Source: Streptomyces sp. TRM64462
GTDB taxonomy: Bacteria; Actinomycetota; Actinomycetes; Streptomycetales; Streptomycetaceae
NCBI RefSeq assembly: GCF_013362995.1
Contig: NZ_JABWDV010000381.1
Coordinates: forward strand, 1-64,000
Reading direction: 5' to 3'
Length of the DNA stretch: 64,000 bases
Numbering within the stretch: position 1 is the stretch's first letter; every line of letters starts with the position of its first letter. The position numbers were made by a program, and so were the translations under genes. Positions 55,483 through 64,000 of this stretch are shown here, in pieces. The notes beneath the pieces were generated by a model. The model was not told the DNA's origin. It worked only from the letters and a program-made list of their open reading frames with translations, and did no database searches.

Positions 55483-56424
55483 TCAGAACCCCAGCTTCCG
55501 CAACTGCTTCGGATCCCGCTGCCAGTCCTTCGCGACCTTGACGTGGAGGTCCAAGAAGACCGGTGTGCCGAGGAGTGCCTCGATGTGTTTGCGGGACTTG
55601 ATGCCGACCTCCTTCAGGCGCTTGCCCTTGGGGCCGATGATGATGCCCTTCTGGCTGGGGCGCTCGATGTAGACGTTGGCGTGGATGTCCAGCAGCGGGC
55701 GGTCGGCGGGGCGGTCCTCGCGGGGCAGCATCTCCTCGACGACGACGGCGATCGAGTGCGGCAACTCGTCCCGTACGCCTTCCAGCGCGGCCTCGCGGAT
55801 CAGCTCGGCGACCATGACCTGCTCCGGCTCGTCCGTCAGGTCGCCCTCCGGGTAGAGCGGCGGGCCCTCGGGCAGCAGCGGGACCAGCAGGTCCGCGACG
55901 AGCTGGACCTGCTTGTCCCCCACGGCCGACACCGGCACGATCTCGGCCCACTCGATGCCCAGCTCCTCGCCGAGCCGGTCGATGGCGATGAGCTGCTCGG
56001 CGAGGGTCTTGGAGTCGACGAGGTCCGTCTTGGTGACGATGGCCACCTTCGGCGTCTTCTTGATCCCGGCGAGCTCCTTGGCGATGAACCGGTCGCCGGG
56101 CCCCACCTTCTGGTCGGCGGGCAGACAGAAGCCGATCACGTCGACCTCCGCCCAGGTGGTGCGGACGACGTCGTTGAGCCGCTCGCCGAGCAGGGTGCGC
56201 GGCTTGTGCAGCCCCGGGGTGTCGACGAGCACGAGCTGCGCGTCCGGCCGGTGCACGATGCCGCGCACGGTGTGACGCGTGGTCTGGGGACGGTTGGAGG
56301 TGATGGCCACCTTCTGTCCGACCAGAGCGTTCGTGAGGGTGGACTTGCCCGCGTTGGGCCGGCCGACGAAGCAGGCGAAGCCCGACCGGTGGGTCGCTTC
56401 GGATTCAGGGTTGCGAACGCTCAT
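55483..56424 (-). CDS. era: GTPase Era
   Basis: The 313-aa ribosome-assembly GTPase has G1 GRPNAGKST (about 23), G3 DTPG, G4 TKTD and a C-terminal KH RNA-binding domain, IIIGPKGKRLKEVGIKSRKH. Length is normal. It starts at ATG 56424 (MSVRNPE), 7 nt after GACAAT, like dus and recO; ATG 56433 overlaps that hexamer. It is convergent with the emfourin gene, 19 bp apart. Confidence 0.96.
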   Translation of the reverse strand: MSVRNPESEATHRSGFACFVGRPNAGKSTLTNALVGQKVAITSNRPQTTRHTVRGIVHRPDAQLVLVDTPGLHKPRTLLGERLNDVVRTTWAEVDVIGFCLPADQKVGPGDRFIAKELAGIKKTPKVAIVTKTDLVDSKTLAEQLIAIDRLGEELGIEWAEIVPVSAVGDKQVQLVADLLVPLLPEGPPLYPEGDLTDEPEQVMVAELIREAALEGVRDELPHSIAVVVEEMLPREDRPADRPLLDIHANVYIERPSQKGIIIGPKGKRLKEVGIKSRKHIEALLGTPVFLDLHVKVAKDWQRDPKQLRKLGF

Positions 56425-56492
56425 GAGGGCCATTGTCCCTGATGCCGCCGCGCCCCACGCACCACGGCGTGGGGCGGCGGCCGGGCGGGCCG

Positions 56493-56846
56493 TCAGCCCG
56501 CCGTCACCGTGGCGCGTACGACGGCGTCGGGCCCGGCCAGCAGCACCGGCGTCTCCGGGCCGCCGAGGTCGCGGACGGCGGCGCGGTCGGCGTCGGACAC
56601 GGCGTCCGCCTCCGAGACCACGGCCGCCGCCTCCAGGGACTTCGCGCCGCTGGCCACGGCCATCGCCACGGCGGTCTGCAGGGCGCTGAGCTTCAGCGAC
56701 TCCAGGGCGACGGTCCCGGCGACGTACGTGCGCCCGGTCTCGTCCCGTACGGCCGCGCCCTCGGGTACGCCGTTGCGGGCGCGGGCGCTGCGCGCCAGGG
56801 TGACGATCTTGCGGTCCTCGGGGTCCAGGTCGGTGCTCTGTGTCAT
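56493..56846 (-). CDS. Cytidine deaminase-like protein lacking zinc ligands
   Basis: The 117-aa protein follows the cytidine-deaminase fold order (ARSARARNGVPEGAAVRDET, YVAGTVALESLKLSALQTAV, ASGAKSLEAAAVV). The catalytic HAE/CAE motif and PCxxC zinc ligands are absent: the usual first-ligand place reads GTVALES, and no Cys occurs anywhere. It is therefore probably not a deaminase. It lies upstream of era on the same strand, 68 bp apart, a position kept in other Streptomyces as I recall. Confidence 0.75.
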   Translation of the reverse strand: MTQSTDLDPEDRKIVTLARSARARNGVPEGAAVRDETGRTYVAGTVALESLKLSALQTAVAMAVASGAKSLEAAAVVSEADAVSDADRAAVRDLGGPETPVLLAGPDAVVRATVTAG

Positions 56847-56906
56847 GCCCCGAGCATAGGCAGGGCGGCCGGGTTCACCCCGGCCGCCCCTCGAACGCCG
56901 TGAGCG

Positions 56907-57548
56907 TCAGCTCGTGGCGCCCTTGACGAACTTCTCGCCGGCGCGCTTGGCCAGGTCGTCGAAGGAGGCGTGGTCCGGCTTGGCACCCATCGGGGCGTAC
57001 GCGACGCGGGTCAGGCCGGCGCCCTGGCGGGCGACGAGGACGTCCGACTCGATCTTCATGCCGAGCTGGGGGATGTTCGTGATCAGCCGTACGGCGGCCG
57101 ACTCCTCGCCGACCTTCGCCGTCTCCAGCTTCTCGGCCTTGATCTCCATCTTCTCGTCACCCTCCCCCACGGTGAACGTGGCGCAGGACGCGACGGCGTC
57201 CGCGACGCCCTTCACGAAGCCGGTGGCGGCAGCGGTGTCCTTGTAGGTGTAGATCTGCTGGGCGAAGATGCCGCTGTCGGACGCCCGGCTGAACTCGCGG
57301 TTCGCGCCCGCCGTCGCACCCTCGATCTCGTCGCCCATCAGCGCGGCGAGCGGCTGGCACTCGGCCTTCTCGGCCTTGTACTTGTCACCGGCGCCGGCCG
57401 CCGCGTCCTCCGTCCAGCCCGCCGGAAGCTCCGATGCCTCCAGGAGACCGGCCTTCATCTGCTCGGCCGTCAGCGCCTTCGCGCCGGCGGCGTCACCGCC
57501 CTTGCCGGAGTCGGACGAGCCGCCGCACGCGGCGGTCAGCGTGAGCAC
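56907..57548 (-). CDS. Putative lipoprotein; signal peptide appears frameshifted
   Basis: The frame encodes a 213-aa extracytoplasmic-type protein with lipobox LTAAC, a Gly/Ser linker (GGSSDSGKGGDAAG), and a domain with ASELPAGWTEDAAAG, FAQQIYTYKDTAAATGFVKG and VRLITNIPQLGMKIESDVLV, as in Streptomyces lipoproteins of unknown role. The only in-frame start, GTG 57548, leaves just seven residues before the Cys. A proper start, ATG 57595 (MRTHIR), is out of frame by one base, yet the frame between would give GAAVALTLSVLTLTAAC. One missing base in the GC-rich run near 57570-57585 explains this. Confidence 0.7.
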   Translation of the reverse strand: MLTLTAACGGSSDSGKGGDAAGAKALTAEQMKAGLLEASELPAGWTEDAAAGAGDKYKAEKAECQPLAALMGDEIEGATAGANREFSRASDSGIFAQQIYTYKDTAAATGFVKGVADAVASCATFTVGEGDEKMEIKAEKLETAKVGEESAAVRLITNIPQLGMKIESDVLVARQGAGLTRVAYAPMGAKPDHASFDDLAKRAGEKFVKGATS

Positions 57549-57699
57549 GGACAGGGTGAGCGCGACGGCCGCGCCGCGCGTATGTGCGTACGCATGAAGA
57601 AAAAGAACTCCCCAACTTCACTGGTGATCGTGGGGAGTACGTTCCCCCCTCCCCGCCTTGTGGTCGCGCCGAGACTACCCGGCACCACCGACAACCGCC

Positions 57700-58056
57700 T
57701 CAGGCTTTGTCGAGGCGCAGCCGCTGCGCGCGCTGCAGCCCGGCGACCACCAGGTCGTAGGAGTCCTCGACGAGCTCGCGGACCAGGCCCGCGGGGAGTG
57801 CGTCGGCCCTGACCGTGTTCCAGTGACGCTTGTTCATGTGCCAGCCCGGCACGATCAGTTCCGGGTGCTCGGCGCGGAGCCGCAGCGCGTTCTCCGGCTC
57901 GCACTTGAGGTTCACGGTGAGGGGCCGGCCGTCGAGCGCGCTGAGCGCGAACATCTTCCCGGCGACCTTGAAGACGGAGGTCTCCGGGCCGAACGGGAAG
58001 TCCTCCACCGCCGCGTTGAAGTCCAGGCAGAACACCCTCAGCTCGTCCGGGGTCAC
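57700..58056 (-). CDS. MmcQ/YjbR-type protein
   Basis: The 118-aa protein has the CyaY-like MmcQ/YjbR fold: FCLDFNAAVEDFPFGPETSV, FKVAGKMFALSAL, LKCEPENALRLRAEHPELIV and WHMNKRHWNTV. Function is unknown, though DNA-related and double-wing folds are suggested for the family. GTG 58056 overlaps the stop of the upstream hlyC-like gene by 4 bp, so it closes the phoH operon. Confidence 0.85.
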   Translation of the reverse strand: MTPDELRVFCLDFNAAVEDFPFGPETSVFKVAGKMFALSALDGRPLTVNLKCEPENALRLRAEHPELIVPGWHMNKRHWNTVRADALPAGLVRELVEDSYDLVVAGLQRAQRLRLDKA

Positions 58057-59348
58057 GCCGCCTCGTCCTCCTCCTTCGGCGGTACGGGCTCCGCGAGCAC
58101 CGTCACGATCTTGTTGCGGCGCCCGGCCGGTGACTCGGCGGTCAGCCGCAGTGCCCGCCCGTCGGGCAGGTCGACCACGGCGGTCGCCCCGGCGATCGGG
58201 ACGCGCCCGAGGGCCTTGGCGAGGAGGCCGCCGACCGTCTCGACGTCCTCGTCGTCGTACGCGTCGAGGCCGAACAGCTCCCCCAGGTCGCCGATGTCGA
58301 GGCGGGCCGTCACGCGGTAGCGGCCGTCGCCCAGCTCCTCCACGGGCGGGAGTTCCCGGTCGTACTCGTCGGTGATCTCACCGACGATCTCCTCCAGGAT
58401 GTCCTCGATGGTGACGATGCCGGCCGTGCCGCCGTACTCGTCGATGACGACCGCGCAGTGGTTGCGCTCCTGCTGCATCTCGCGCAGCAGGTCGCCGGCG
58501 TTCTTGGTGTCGGGCACGAACGTCGCGGCGCGCATGGCCGTGGAGACCAGGTCGGTCTCGGCGTCGCGGTTGATGTGCGTCTTGCGGACCAGGTCCTTGA
58601 GGTACACGATCCCGACCACGTCGTCCTCGTTGTCACCGGTGACCGGGATGCGTGAGAAACCGGAGCGCAGGGCCAGCGTCAGCGCCTGCCGGACGGTCTT
58701 GTACCGCTCGATGGACACCAGGTCCGTGCGCGGCACCATCACCTCGCGGACCAGGGTGTCGCCCAGCTCGAACACCGAGTGCACCATACGGCGCTCCTCG
58801 TCCTCGATGAGCGACTCCTGCTCGGCCAGGTCGACCATGGCGCGCAGCTCGGCCTCGGAGGCGAACGGGCCCTTGCGGAAGCCCTTGCCGGGGGTGAGCG
58901 CGTTGCCGATGAGGATGAGGAGCTGCGGCACCGGGCCCATGACGCGGGCCAGCGGCAGCAGCACGTACGCCGCGGCCGTGGCCGTGTTCAGCGGGTGCTG
59001 GCGGCCGATGGTGCGCGGCGAGACACCGACGGCGACGTACGACACGAGCACCATCACGCCGATCGCGACGACCAGGGCGCTCCACGTCTCGTCGAACTGC
59101 TCCAGGCAGACGTACGTGACGAGGGCCGCGGCGGCCATCTCGCAGGCGACGCGGACCAGCAGCGCCACGTTCAGATAACGCGTCGGGTCCGACGCGACCT
59201 GGGCCAGCTTGGCGGCGCCGCGCCGGCCCGACCGTACGGCTTCGGCGGCGCGGAAGCTGGAGACCCGCGCCATGCCCGCCTCGGCGCACGCGGCGAGCCA
59301 CGCGATCACGACCAGCGCGACCGCGCCGACGACGATCTGGGCGGTCAT
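58053..59348 (-). CDS. CNNM/CorC-HlyC family membrane protein with CBS pair
   Basis: The 431-aa protein has an N-terminal CNNM membrane domain with about four helices ([40 protein letters not shown]). Two CBS domains (about 205-330, [12 protein letters not shown] and [21 protein letters not shown]) and a CorC_HlyC C-terminal domain follow. Relatives act in magnesium/cobalt transport; the hemolysin label is historical. It overlaps ybeY by 4 bp on one side and yjbR on the other. Confidence 0.88.
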   Translation of the reverse strand: MTAQIVVGAVALVVIAWLAACAEAGMARVSSFRAAEAVRSGRRGAAKLAQVASDPTRYLNVALLVRVACEMAAAALVTYVCLEQFDETWSALVVAIGVMVLVSYVAVGVSPRTIGRQHPLNTATAAAYVLLPLARVMGPVPQLLILIGNALTPGKGFRKGPFASEAELRAMVDLAEQESLIEDEERRMVHSVFELGDTLVREVMVPRTDLVSIERYKTVRQALTLALRSGFSRIPVTGDNEDDVVGIVYLKDLVRKTHINRDAETDLVSTAMRAATFVPDTKNAGDLLREMQQERNHCAVVIDEYGGTAGIVTIEDILEEIVGEITDEYDRELPPVEELGDGRYRVTARLDIGDLGELFGLDAYDDEDVETVGGLLAKALGRVPIAGATAVVDLPDGRALRLTAESPAGRRNKIVTVLAEPVPPKEEDEAA

Positions 59349-59842
59349 GACACGGTCGGCGCCGGAGACGGTCCGGTGAGGCCCTTCTCCGCGCGCCAGC
59401 CGTCGACGATCGCCGCCTGGAGTCCGAACATCTCGGCCTTCTCGTCGGGCTCCTCGTGGTCGTAGCCGAGGAGGTGCAGCACTCCGTGGACGGTGAGGAG
59501 CTGGAGCTCCTCGTCCATGGAGTGCTGCGTCGGGGCCTCGCGGCCCTGCCTCTCGGCGACCTCGGGGCAGAGCACGATGTCACCGAGGAGCCCCTGCGGG
59601 GGCTCCTCGTCGTCCTTGGCCGGCGGGCGCAGTTCGTCCATCGGGAAGGACATGACATCCGTCGGGCCCGGCAGGTCCATCCACTGGATGTGCAGCTGCT
59701 CCATCGCCTCCGCGTCCACCACGATCACCGAGAGTTCGGAGAGCGGGTGGATGCGCATGCGGGTGAGCGCGTAGCGGGCGACGTCGAGGATCGCCTGCTC
59801 GTCGACCTCGGTGCCGGACTCGTTGTTGACGTCGATCGACAT
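59345..59842 (-). CDS. ybeY: Endoribonuclease YbeY
   Basis: The 165-aa rRNA maturation nuclease has the UPF0054 zinc motif [11 protein letters not shown], with three His ligands, and [10 protein letters not shown]. It participates in 16S 3' end processing and ribosome quality control. ATG 59842 (MSIDVNNES) is used; AGAGAG lies 5 nt upstream. It sits 13 bp after phoH and overlaps hlyC-like gene. Confidence 0.93.
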   Translation of the reverse strand: MSIDVNNESGTEVDEQAILDVARYALTRMRIHPLSELSVIVVDAEAMEQLHIQWMDLPGPTDVMSFPMDELRPPAKDDEEPPQGLLGDIVLCPEVAERQGREAPTQHSMDEELQLLTVHGVLHLLGYDHEEPDEKAEMFGLQAAIVDGWRAEKGLTGPSPAPTVS

Positions 59843-59855
59843 GGTGCTCTCTGGT

Positions 59856-60851
59856 CTACTTCCCGTTCCGGGTGTCGTACTGCTCGTACGCGTCGACAAT
59901 ACGGCCGACCAGCTTGTGCCGTACGACGTCGTGCGACGTGAGGCGGGAGAAGTGGACGTCCGGGACGCCGTCCAGGATCTCCTGCACCTGACGCAGACCG
60001 CTCTTGGTGCCGCCCGGAAGGTCGACCTGGGTCACGTCACCGGTGATGACGATCTTCGAGTCGAAGCCGAGCCGGGTGAGGAACATCTTCATCTGCTCGG
60101 GGTTCGTGTTCTGCGCCTCGTCGAGGATGATGAACGCGTCGTTGAGCGTCCGGCCCCGCATGTACGCCAGGGGCGCGACCTCGATCGTGCCCGCCGCCAT
60201 CAGGCGCGGGATCGAGTCGGGGTCGAGCATGTCGTGCAACGCGTCGTACAGCGGCCGCAGATACGGGTCGATCTTCTCGTAGAGCGTGCCGGGCAGGAAG
60301 CCGAGCCGCTCGCCCGCCTCGACGGCCGGCCGGGTCAGGATGATCCGGTTGACCTGCTTGGACTGCAGGGCCTGGACCGCCTTGGCCATGGCCAGATACG
60401 TCTTGCCGGTACCGGCGGGGCCGATGCCGAAGACGATCGTGTGCTTGTCGATCGCGTCGACGTACCGCTTCTGGTTGAGCGTCTTGGGGCGGATGGTGCG
60501 CCCCCGGCTGGAGAGGATGTTCTGGGTGAGCACCTCCGACGGGGTCTCGACCGCGGCTCCCCCGGTCTCTTCCTTGAGCATGGCGATCGAGCGTTCCACC
60601 GCGTCCTCCGTCATGGGCTGTCCGGTCCGCAGCACCAGCATCATCTCGTCGAACAGGCGCTGGATCAGGGCGACTTCCGTGGCGTCGCCGACGGCGCTGA
60701 TCTCGTTGCCGCGGACATGGATGTCGGCGCCGGGGAAAGCCCGCTCGATCACACGCAGCAGGGCGTCACCCGAGCCGAGCACGGTCACCATCGGATGCTT
60801 GGCGGGTACGGTGAAGTGGGCTCGTACCTGGTCTGTGGGTGTCTGAGTCAT
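59856..60851 (-). CDS. phoH: PhoH-like ATPase
   Basis: The 331-aa ATPase has an N-terminal domain ([20 protein letters not shown]) and a helicase-like P-loop fold: [20 protein letters not shown] (about 135), [19 protein letters not shown], and Walker [21 protein letters not shown]. Its partner YbeY is next in the operon, as in many bacteria, suggesting RNA processing. ATG 60851 has AGAGAG about 9 nt upstream. Confidence 0.93.
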   Translation of the reverse strand: MTQTPTDQVRAHFTVPAKHPMVTVLGSGDALLRVIERAFPGADIHVRGNEISAVGDATEVALIQRLFDEMMLVLRTGQPMTEDAVERSIAMLKEETGGAAVETPSEVLTQNILSSRGRTIRPKTLNQKRYVDAIDKHTIVFGIGPAGTGKTYLAMAKAVQALQSKQVNRIILTRPAVEAGERLGFLPGTLYEKIDPYLRPLYDALHDMLDPDSIPRLMAAGTIEVAPLAYMRGRTLNDAFIILDEAQNTNPEQMKMFLTRLGFDSKIVITGDVTQVDLPGGTKSGLRQVQEILDGVPDVHFSRLTSHDVVRHKLVGRIVDAYEQYDTRNGK

Positions 60852-60965
60852 GGGCCGGCTCTCTGGCCTGCGCATACCTCCTGTTGCAGGGTTCTCGCCG
60901 CTCGACAACCTCTGGACTCTCCAGGGTACGGCGTACGGGGGACAACCCCGAAGGGTTTTCCACAG

Positions 60966-60987
60966 GCCCGGCTGCGGCCCGCCGGGC
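60966..60987 (-). terminator. Terminator after the PfkB kinase
   Basis: GCCCGGC-TGCGGCCC-GCCGGGC gives a 7-bp stem and 8-nt loop, 38 bp past the kinase stop. Three GTCGTACCG units (60988-61014) lie between. The remainder of the gap to phoH holds only its promoter. Confidence 0.6.
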
Positions 60988-61025
60988 GTCGTACCGGTCG
61001 TACCGGTCGTACCGCCGGGTCGGCG

Positions 61026-62153
61026 TCAGGCGGAGCGGCGGAAGCCGATCGTCGGTACGGCGCGCCGCAGCGGCCACGGCCGGGTCGGCGCGGGCAGCAG
61101 GGCGTCCAGGAAGGCGTACCGGCGCAGGGCGGCGGGATCCTGGCCCGAGCAGCTCTGCACGTACTGCCACCAGGCGGCCACCTCGACCCAGCCGGGCGCG
61201 GACAGGGAGCCGCCGAACTCCTGCACGGAGAGCGCCGCGGTCAGCCCGGCGAAGGCCAGCCGGTCGGCGAGCGGCCAGCCCGCGAGGGTGCCGGTGAGGA
61301 ACCCGGCCACGAACACGTCCCCGGCGCCCGTGGGGTCGAGGGCGGCGACGGCGATGGCGGGGACCTCGGCGGTCTCGCCGGTGCGGCCGTCCACGGCGTA
61401 CGCGCCTTCGGCGCCGAGCGTGACGACCGCGAGCGGTACGTGGTCGGCGAGGGCGCGGGCGGCGGCGCGGGGGCAGTCGGTGCGGGTGTAGCGCATGGCC
61501 TCCTGGGCGTTCGGCAGGAACGCCTCGCAGTGCTCCAGGCCGGCCAGCGCGGCGAGGTCCCAGCGGCCGGTCTCGTCCCAGCCGACGTCCGCGAAGATCC
61601 GCGTGGACTGGCGTGCGGCGTGCGCCACCCACTCCTCCGGGCGGCCCGGTACGAGGGAGGCGACGGCGGCACGCGCGCGTGGCGGGCAGGCGGGCAGGGC
61701 GCCCTCCGGAGGCGGGGCCTCGTGGCCGTGCGACACCATGGTGCGCTCCCCGTCGTACGCCATGGACACGGTCACCGGCGAGTGCCAGCCGGGCACGGTA
61801 CGCGACCGGGACAGGTCGATGCCCTCGCCCTGGTGGAGCGCGTCCCAGCAGTACTCGCCGTAGTGGTCGTCGCCGAACGCGGCGGAGAGCGACGTCCGCA
61901 GCCCGAGCCGGGCGAGGGCGGTCGCCATGTTGGCGACGCCGCCGGGGCTGGAGCCCATGCCGCGCGCCCAGGTCTCCGTACCGCGAACGGGGGCGCTGTC
62001 GAGGCCCGTGAAGATGATGTCGAGGAACACGGTGCCGGTCAGGAACACGTCGCACTCGGGGTCCGCGGGTGTGCGGAGCGTGCCCAACGGGTCGACGCCC
62101 GCGGTGTGCTGGCGCTTCGGCTGGTCTCCTCCGGGAGTGAAGGATGAGGTCAC
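61026..62153 (-). CDS. PfkB-family carbohydrate kinase
   Basis: The 375-aa ribokinase-like enzyme shows the first PfkB box, WARGMGSSPGGVANMATALARLGL, and the second, AVAALDPTGAGDVFVAGFLTG, containing the anion hole and catalytic Asp of DPTGAGD. The N-terminal 30 residues are extra. The sugar cannot be inferred; the family covers ribose, adenosine and fructose-type substrates. A purine-salvage enzyme lies just downstream in coordinates, so a nucleoside role is possible. GTG 62153 is the start, with weak ribosome site. Confidence 0.85.
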   Translation of the reverse strand: MTSSFTPGGDQPKRQHTAGVDPLGTLRTPADPECDVFLTGTVFLDIIFTGLDSAPVRGTETWARGMGSSPGGVANMATALARLGLRTSLSAAFGDDHYGEYCWDALHQGEGIDLSRSRTVPGWHSPVTVSMAYDGERTMVSHGHEAPPPEGALPACPPRARAAVASLVPGRPEEWVAHAARQSTRIFADVGWDETGRWDLAALAGLEHCEAFLPNAQEAMRYTRTDCPRAAARALADHVPLAVVTLGAEGAYAVDGRTGETAEVPAIAVAALDPTGAGDVFVAGFLTGTLAGWPLADRLAFAGLTAALSVQEFGGSLSAPGWVEVAAWWQYVQSCSGQDPAALRRYAFLDALLPAPTRPWPLRRAVPTIGFRRSA

Positions 62154-62235
62154 GGCGAGCTCCCCGGTCGCACGGTGCGGATCCCGACAGTCTGCCGGAT
62201 GCGCCCCGCCGCCGCCCCACGATCAGCGAGGCGCC

Positions 62236-62286
62236 GCACGATCAGGGGGCCCGCACGCTCAGGGGGCCCGCACGCTCAGGGGCGCC
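62236..62286. repeat. Three 17-bp tandem repeats between ade and the PfkB kinase
   Basis: Units near GCACGCTCAGGGGGCCC lie at 62236, 62253 and 62270, ending 9 bp before the deaminase stop. A degenerate fourth unit may precede them. The gap otherwise shows nothing. Confidence 0.85.
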
Positions 62287-62295
62287 GTGGGCCGT

Positions 62296-63300
62296 TCATC
62301 CGAAGGTGTAGGCGTCCACCTCGGCGAGGTAGCGGGCGCGGCGGGGCTCGTCGTCGTCCAGGAAGGCCGCCTGGAAGGAGTTGCGGGCGAGGGTGCGCAG
62401 GTCGTCCTCGGTCAGGGCGAGGGCCTCGCGGACCGCGTGGAAGGTGTCGCCCACGTAACCGCCGAAGTACGCGGGGTCGTCGGAGTTGACGGTGGCCAGC
62501 AGCCCGGCGTCCAGCATCGCCTTCAGCGGGTGGTCCTCCAGGACGTCGACGGCGCGGAGGCGGACGTTGGACAGCGGGCACAGCGTCAGCGGGACGCGGT
62601 CCCGCACCAGGCGGTCGACGAGGTCCGGGTCCTCCATGGCGCGCAGCCCGTGGTCGACGCGCTCGACGCCCAGGACGTCGAGGGCCTCGCGGATGTAGGC
62701 GGGCGGGCCCTCCTCGCCCGCGTGCGCGACCTTGCGCAGACCGAGCGCCGCTGCCGCCTCGTACACCTCGCGGAACTTCGACGGCGGGTGGCCGGCCTCG
62801 GCCGAGTCCAGTCCGACGCCGGCGATGCGGTGCAGGTACGGCTTGGCCGCGTCGAGGGTCTCCATGGCCGCGTCGGCGGGCTGGTCGCGCAGGAAGCACA
62901 TGATCAGGCGTGTGGAGACGCCGTGCCGCTCCTCGCTGCGGTCCAGTGCGCGGCCGAGTCCCTCGACGACGGTGCCGAGGGGGACGCCGCGTGCGGTGTG
63001 CGCCTGCGGGTCGAAGAAGATCTCGGCGTGCCGGACGCCCTGGGCGGCGGCGCGCGCCAGATAGGCGTCCGCCAGCTCCGCGAAGTCGTCCTCGGTGCGC
63101 AGGACCGCCGTCAGCGCGTAGTACACGTCCAGGAAGGACTGGAGGTCGCTGAACAGGTAGGCCCTGCGCAGTTCGTCGGTGTCCGCGTAGGGCAGGGTGA
63201 CGCCGTTGCGGGCGGCGAGCGCGAAGGCGAGTTCGGGTTCGAGGGTGCCTTCGATGTGGAGGTGCAGTTCGGCCTTGGGGAGGTCCTCGGGGAGGTTCAT
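62296..63300 (-). CDS. Adenine (adenosine-family) deaminase
   Basis: The 334-aa zinc hydrolase has ligands H13/H15 in KAELHLHIEGTLEPELAFAL, a catalytic VAHAGEEGPPAYIREAL (His, Glu), VDHGLRAMEDPDL, LTLCPLSNVRLRAV and NSDDPAYFGGYV (metal Asp). The HIEGTLEPE form, rather than HLDGSLRP, is the mark of the adenine-deaminase branch (ADE) of this superfamily. It would convert adenine to hypoxanthine in purine salvage. ATG 63300 is near GGGACAACCCCC, so its ribosome site is weak. Confidence 0.85.
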   Translation of the reverse strand: MNLPEDLPKAELHLHIEGTLEPELAFALAARNGVTLPYADTDELRRAYLFSDLQSFLDVYYALTAVLRTEDDFAELADAYLARAAAQGVRHAEIFFDPQAHTARGVPLGTVVEGLGRALDRSEERHGVSTRLIMCFLRDQPADAAMETLDAAKPYLHRIAGVGLDSAEAGHPPSKFREVYEAAAALGLRKVAHAGEEGPPAYIREALDVLGVERVDHGLRAMEDPDLVDRLVRDRVPLTLCPLSNVRLRAVDVLEDHPLKAMLDAGLLATVNSDDPAYFGGYVGDTFHAVREALALTEDDLRTLARNSFQAAFLDDDEPRRARYLAEVDAYTFG

Positions 63301-63311
63301 GGGGGTTGTCC

Positions 63312-64000
63312 CTACGGGCGCTTGGGGAGGGGGACGCGGACGAGGTCCCGGGCGATGGTGAGTTCGCCGGTGAAACCGGCGTCGCGGGCCTGCTGTTCGA
63401 AGACGGCGGGGTCGTGGTAGCGCTGCGAGAAGTGGGTGAGGACGAGGTGGCGCACGCCCGCGTCCCGGGCCACGCCCGCCGCCTGACCTGCCGTCAGGTG
63501 CCCGTGCTCCACGGCGAGGGACTCGTCCTGGTCGAGGAACGTCGACTCGATGACGAGCAGGTCGCAGCCCTCCGCGAGGGTGTGGACGCCGTCGCACAGG
63601 CGGGTGTCCATGACGAACGCGAAGCGCTGACCGCGCCGTAGCTCGCTGACGTCGTCGAGGCGCACCCCGCGCAGTTCGCCCGTGCGCTGGAGGAGGCCCA
63701 CGTCGGGGCCCTTGATGCCGTGCGCGGCGAGCTTCTCGGGCAGCATGCGGCGGCCGTCGGGCTCGGTCAGCCGGTAGCCGAACGACTCGACGGGGTGCGA
63801 GAGGCGGCGCGCTTCGAGGGTGTACGCGCGCGTGGCGGCGATGACGCCGTCGGTGTCGACCGGGACCTCGACGATCTCGGCGCGCTCGCGGTAGGCCGTG
63901 GCGTACCGCAGCCGCTTGAAGAAGCGTCCGCCGCTGGCCGGGTAGTGCGCGGTGACCGGGTGCGGGACCTGGTCGAGGTTGATGCGCTGGATCACGCCGG
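63312..64000 (-). CDS. rnz: Ribonuclease Z, C-terminal part (truncated by window edge)
   Basis: At least 229 residues are visible, running off the window. The metallo-beta-lactamase C-terminal half shows [52 protein letters not shown] and [13 protein letters not shown], the pattern of RNase Z/ElaC, which trims tRNA 3' ends. The N-terminal HxHxDH zinc motif lies outside. The GTG at 63995 is an internal Val codon, not the start. It is 11 bp upstream of the deaminase gene, so both may share a transcript. Confidence 0.9.
   Translation of the reverse strand, partial: GVIQRINLDQVPHPVTAHYPASGGRFFKRLRYATAYRERAEIVEVPVDTDGVIAATRAYTLEARRLSHPVESFGYRLTEPDGRRMLPEKLAAHGIKGPDVGLLQRTGELRGVRLDDVSELRRGQRFAFVMDTRLCDGVHTLAEGCDLLVIESTFLDQDESLAVEHGHLTAGQAAGVARDAGVRHLVLTHFSQRYHDPAVFEQQARDAGFTGELTIARDLVRVPLPKRP

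Noticed and set aside
60955-60966. DnaA-box-like TTTTCCACA here and, inverted, at 10216-10226
   Set aside because: Single near-matches only; no cluster of boxes and no dnaA or dnaN nearby, so not an origin.

Overview
This window reads as core chromosome of a Streptomyces or very close relative. Support for this is very high GC with G/C-biased third codon positions, frequent GTG starts, a group-2 sigma factor of the HrdA type next to dnaG, a znuACB-zur cluster, a leuA leader peptide, and small conserved Streptomyces proteins (DUF6243, emfourin-type, DUF4242). Gene order resembles, from memory, the S. coelicolor region around SCO2444-SCO2540. I see no prophage, insertion sequence, CRISPR array, rRNA operon or large biosynthetic cluster.

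Layout. 1-6.2 kb: an unknown gene, a DUF4242 protein, mreB-like mbl, a secreted allene-oxide-cyclase-like barrel protein, and a translationally coupled matB (malonyl-CoA synthetase) plus carboxyltransferase. 6.2-8.1 kb: divergent ohrR/ohr with palindromic operators, a truncated yqhA remnant and three minus-strand tRNAs (CAT, Asn, Asn). 8.3-20 kb: a YtxH protein, an FGGY sugar kinase, an asymmetric heterodimeric ABC exporter, then the minus-strand series dgt - NAD(P)H/FAD reductase - dnaG - hrdA. 20-33.2 kb: nitrogen assimilation. Sirohydrochlorin chelatase, nasA and a three-gene nitrite reductase operon are separated by an aquaporin, a SanA-like protein, cutA, a SoxR-controlled FMN reductase and a class F sortase with a likely surface partner. 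nasA and nirB share an unusual GlnR-like upstream module ending at the start codon.

33-43 kb: a VOC protein, a Tat-exported PhoX-like protein, an ArsR-type regulator, pyruvate phosphate dikinase, dus and glyS. A 590-bp gap between dus and ppdK holds several palindromes and a 53-bp exact copy of the 3' end of dus. 43-49 kb: zinc uptake (znuACB, zur, with two Zur boxes), two small membrane genes, uppS and recO. 49.7-56.4 kb: fprA, a TerB-like protein, leuA with a leader peptide rich in leucine codons, an M4 protease with its emfourin-type inhibitor, and era. 56.5-64 kb: a zinc-less cytidine deaminase-like protein, a lipoprotein whose signal peptide is frameshifted, the yjbR-hlyC-ybeY-phoH operon, a PfkB kinase, an adenine deaminase and a partial RNase Z.

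Themes. Many genes have no Shine-Dalgarno sequence but carry a -10-like hexamer exactly 6-7 nt before ATG/GTG (ohrR, ABC exporter, dgt, nasA, FMN reductase, TSUP permease, nirB, dus, znuA, recO, era, M4 protease), which predicts leaderless mRNAs and helps choose starts. Short 9-23 bp tandem repeats occur repeatedly in intergenic DNA. No wholly new multi-gene system stands out. The least explained items are the nasA/nirB start-site module, the dus 3' duplication with its palindrome-rich gap, the matB-carboxyltransferase pair, the protease-inhibitor pair and the broken lipoprotein signal.
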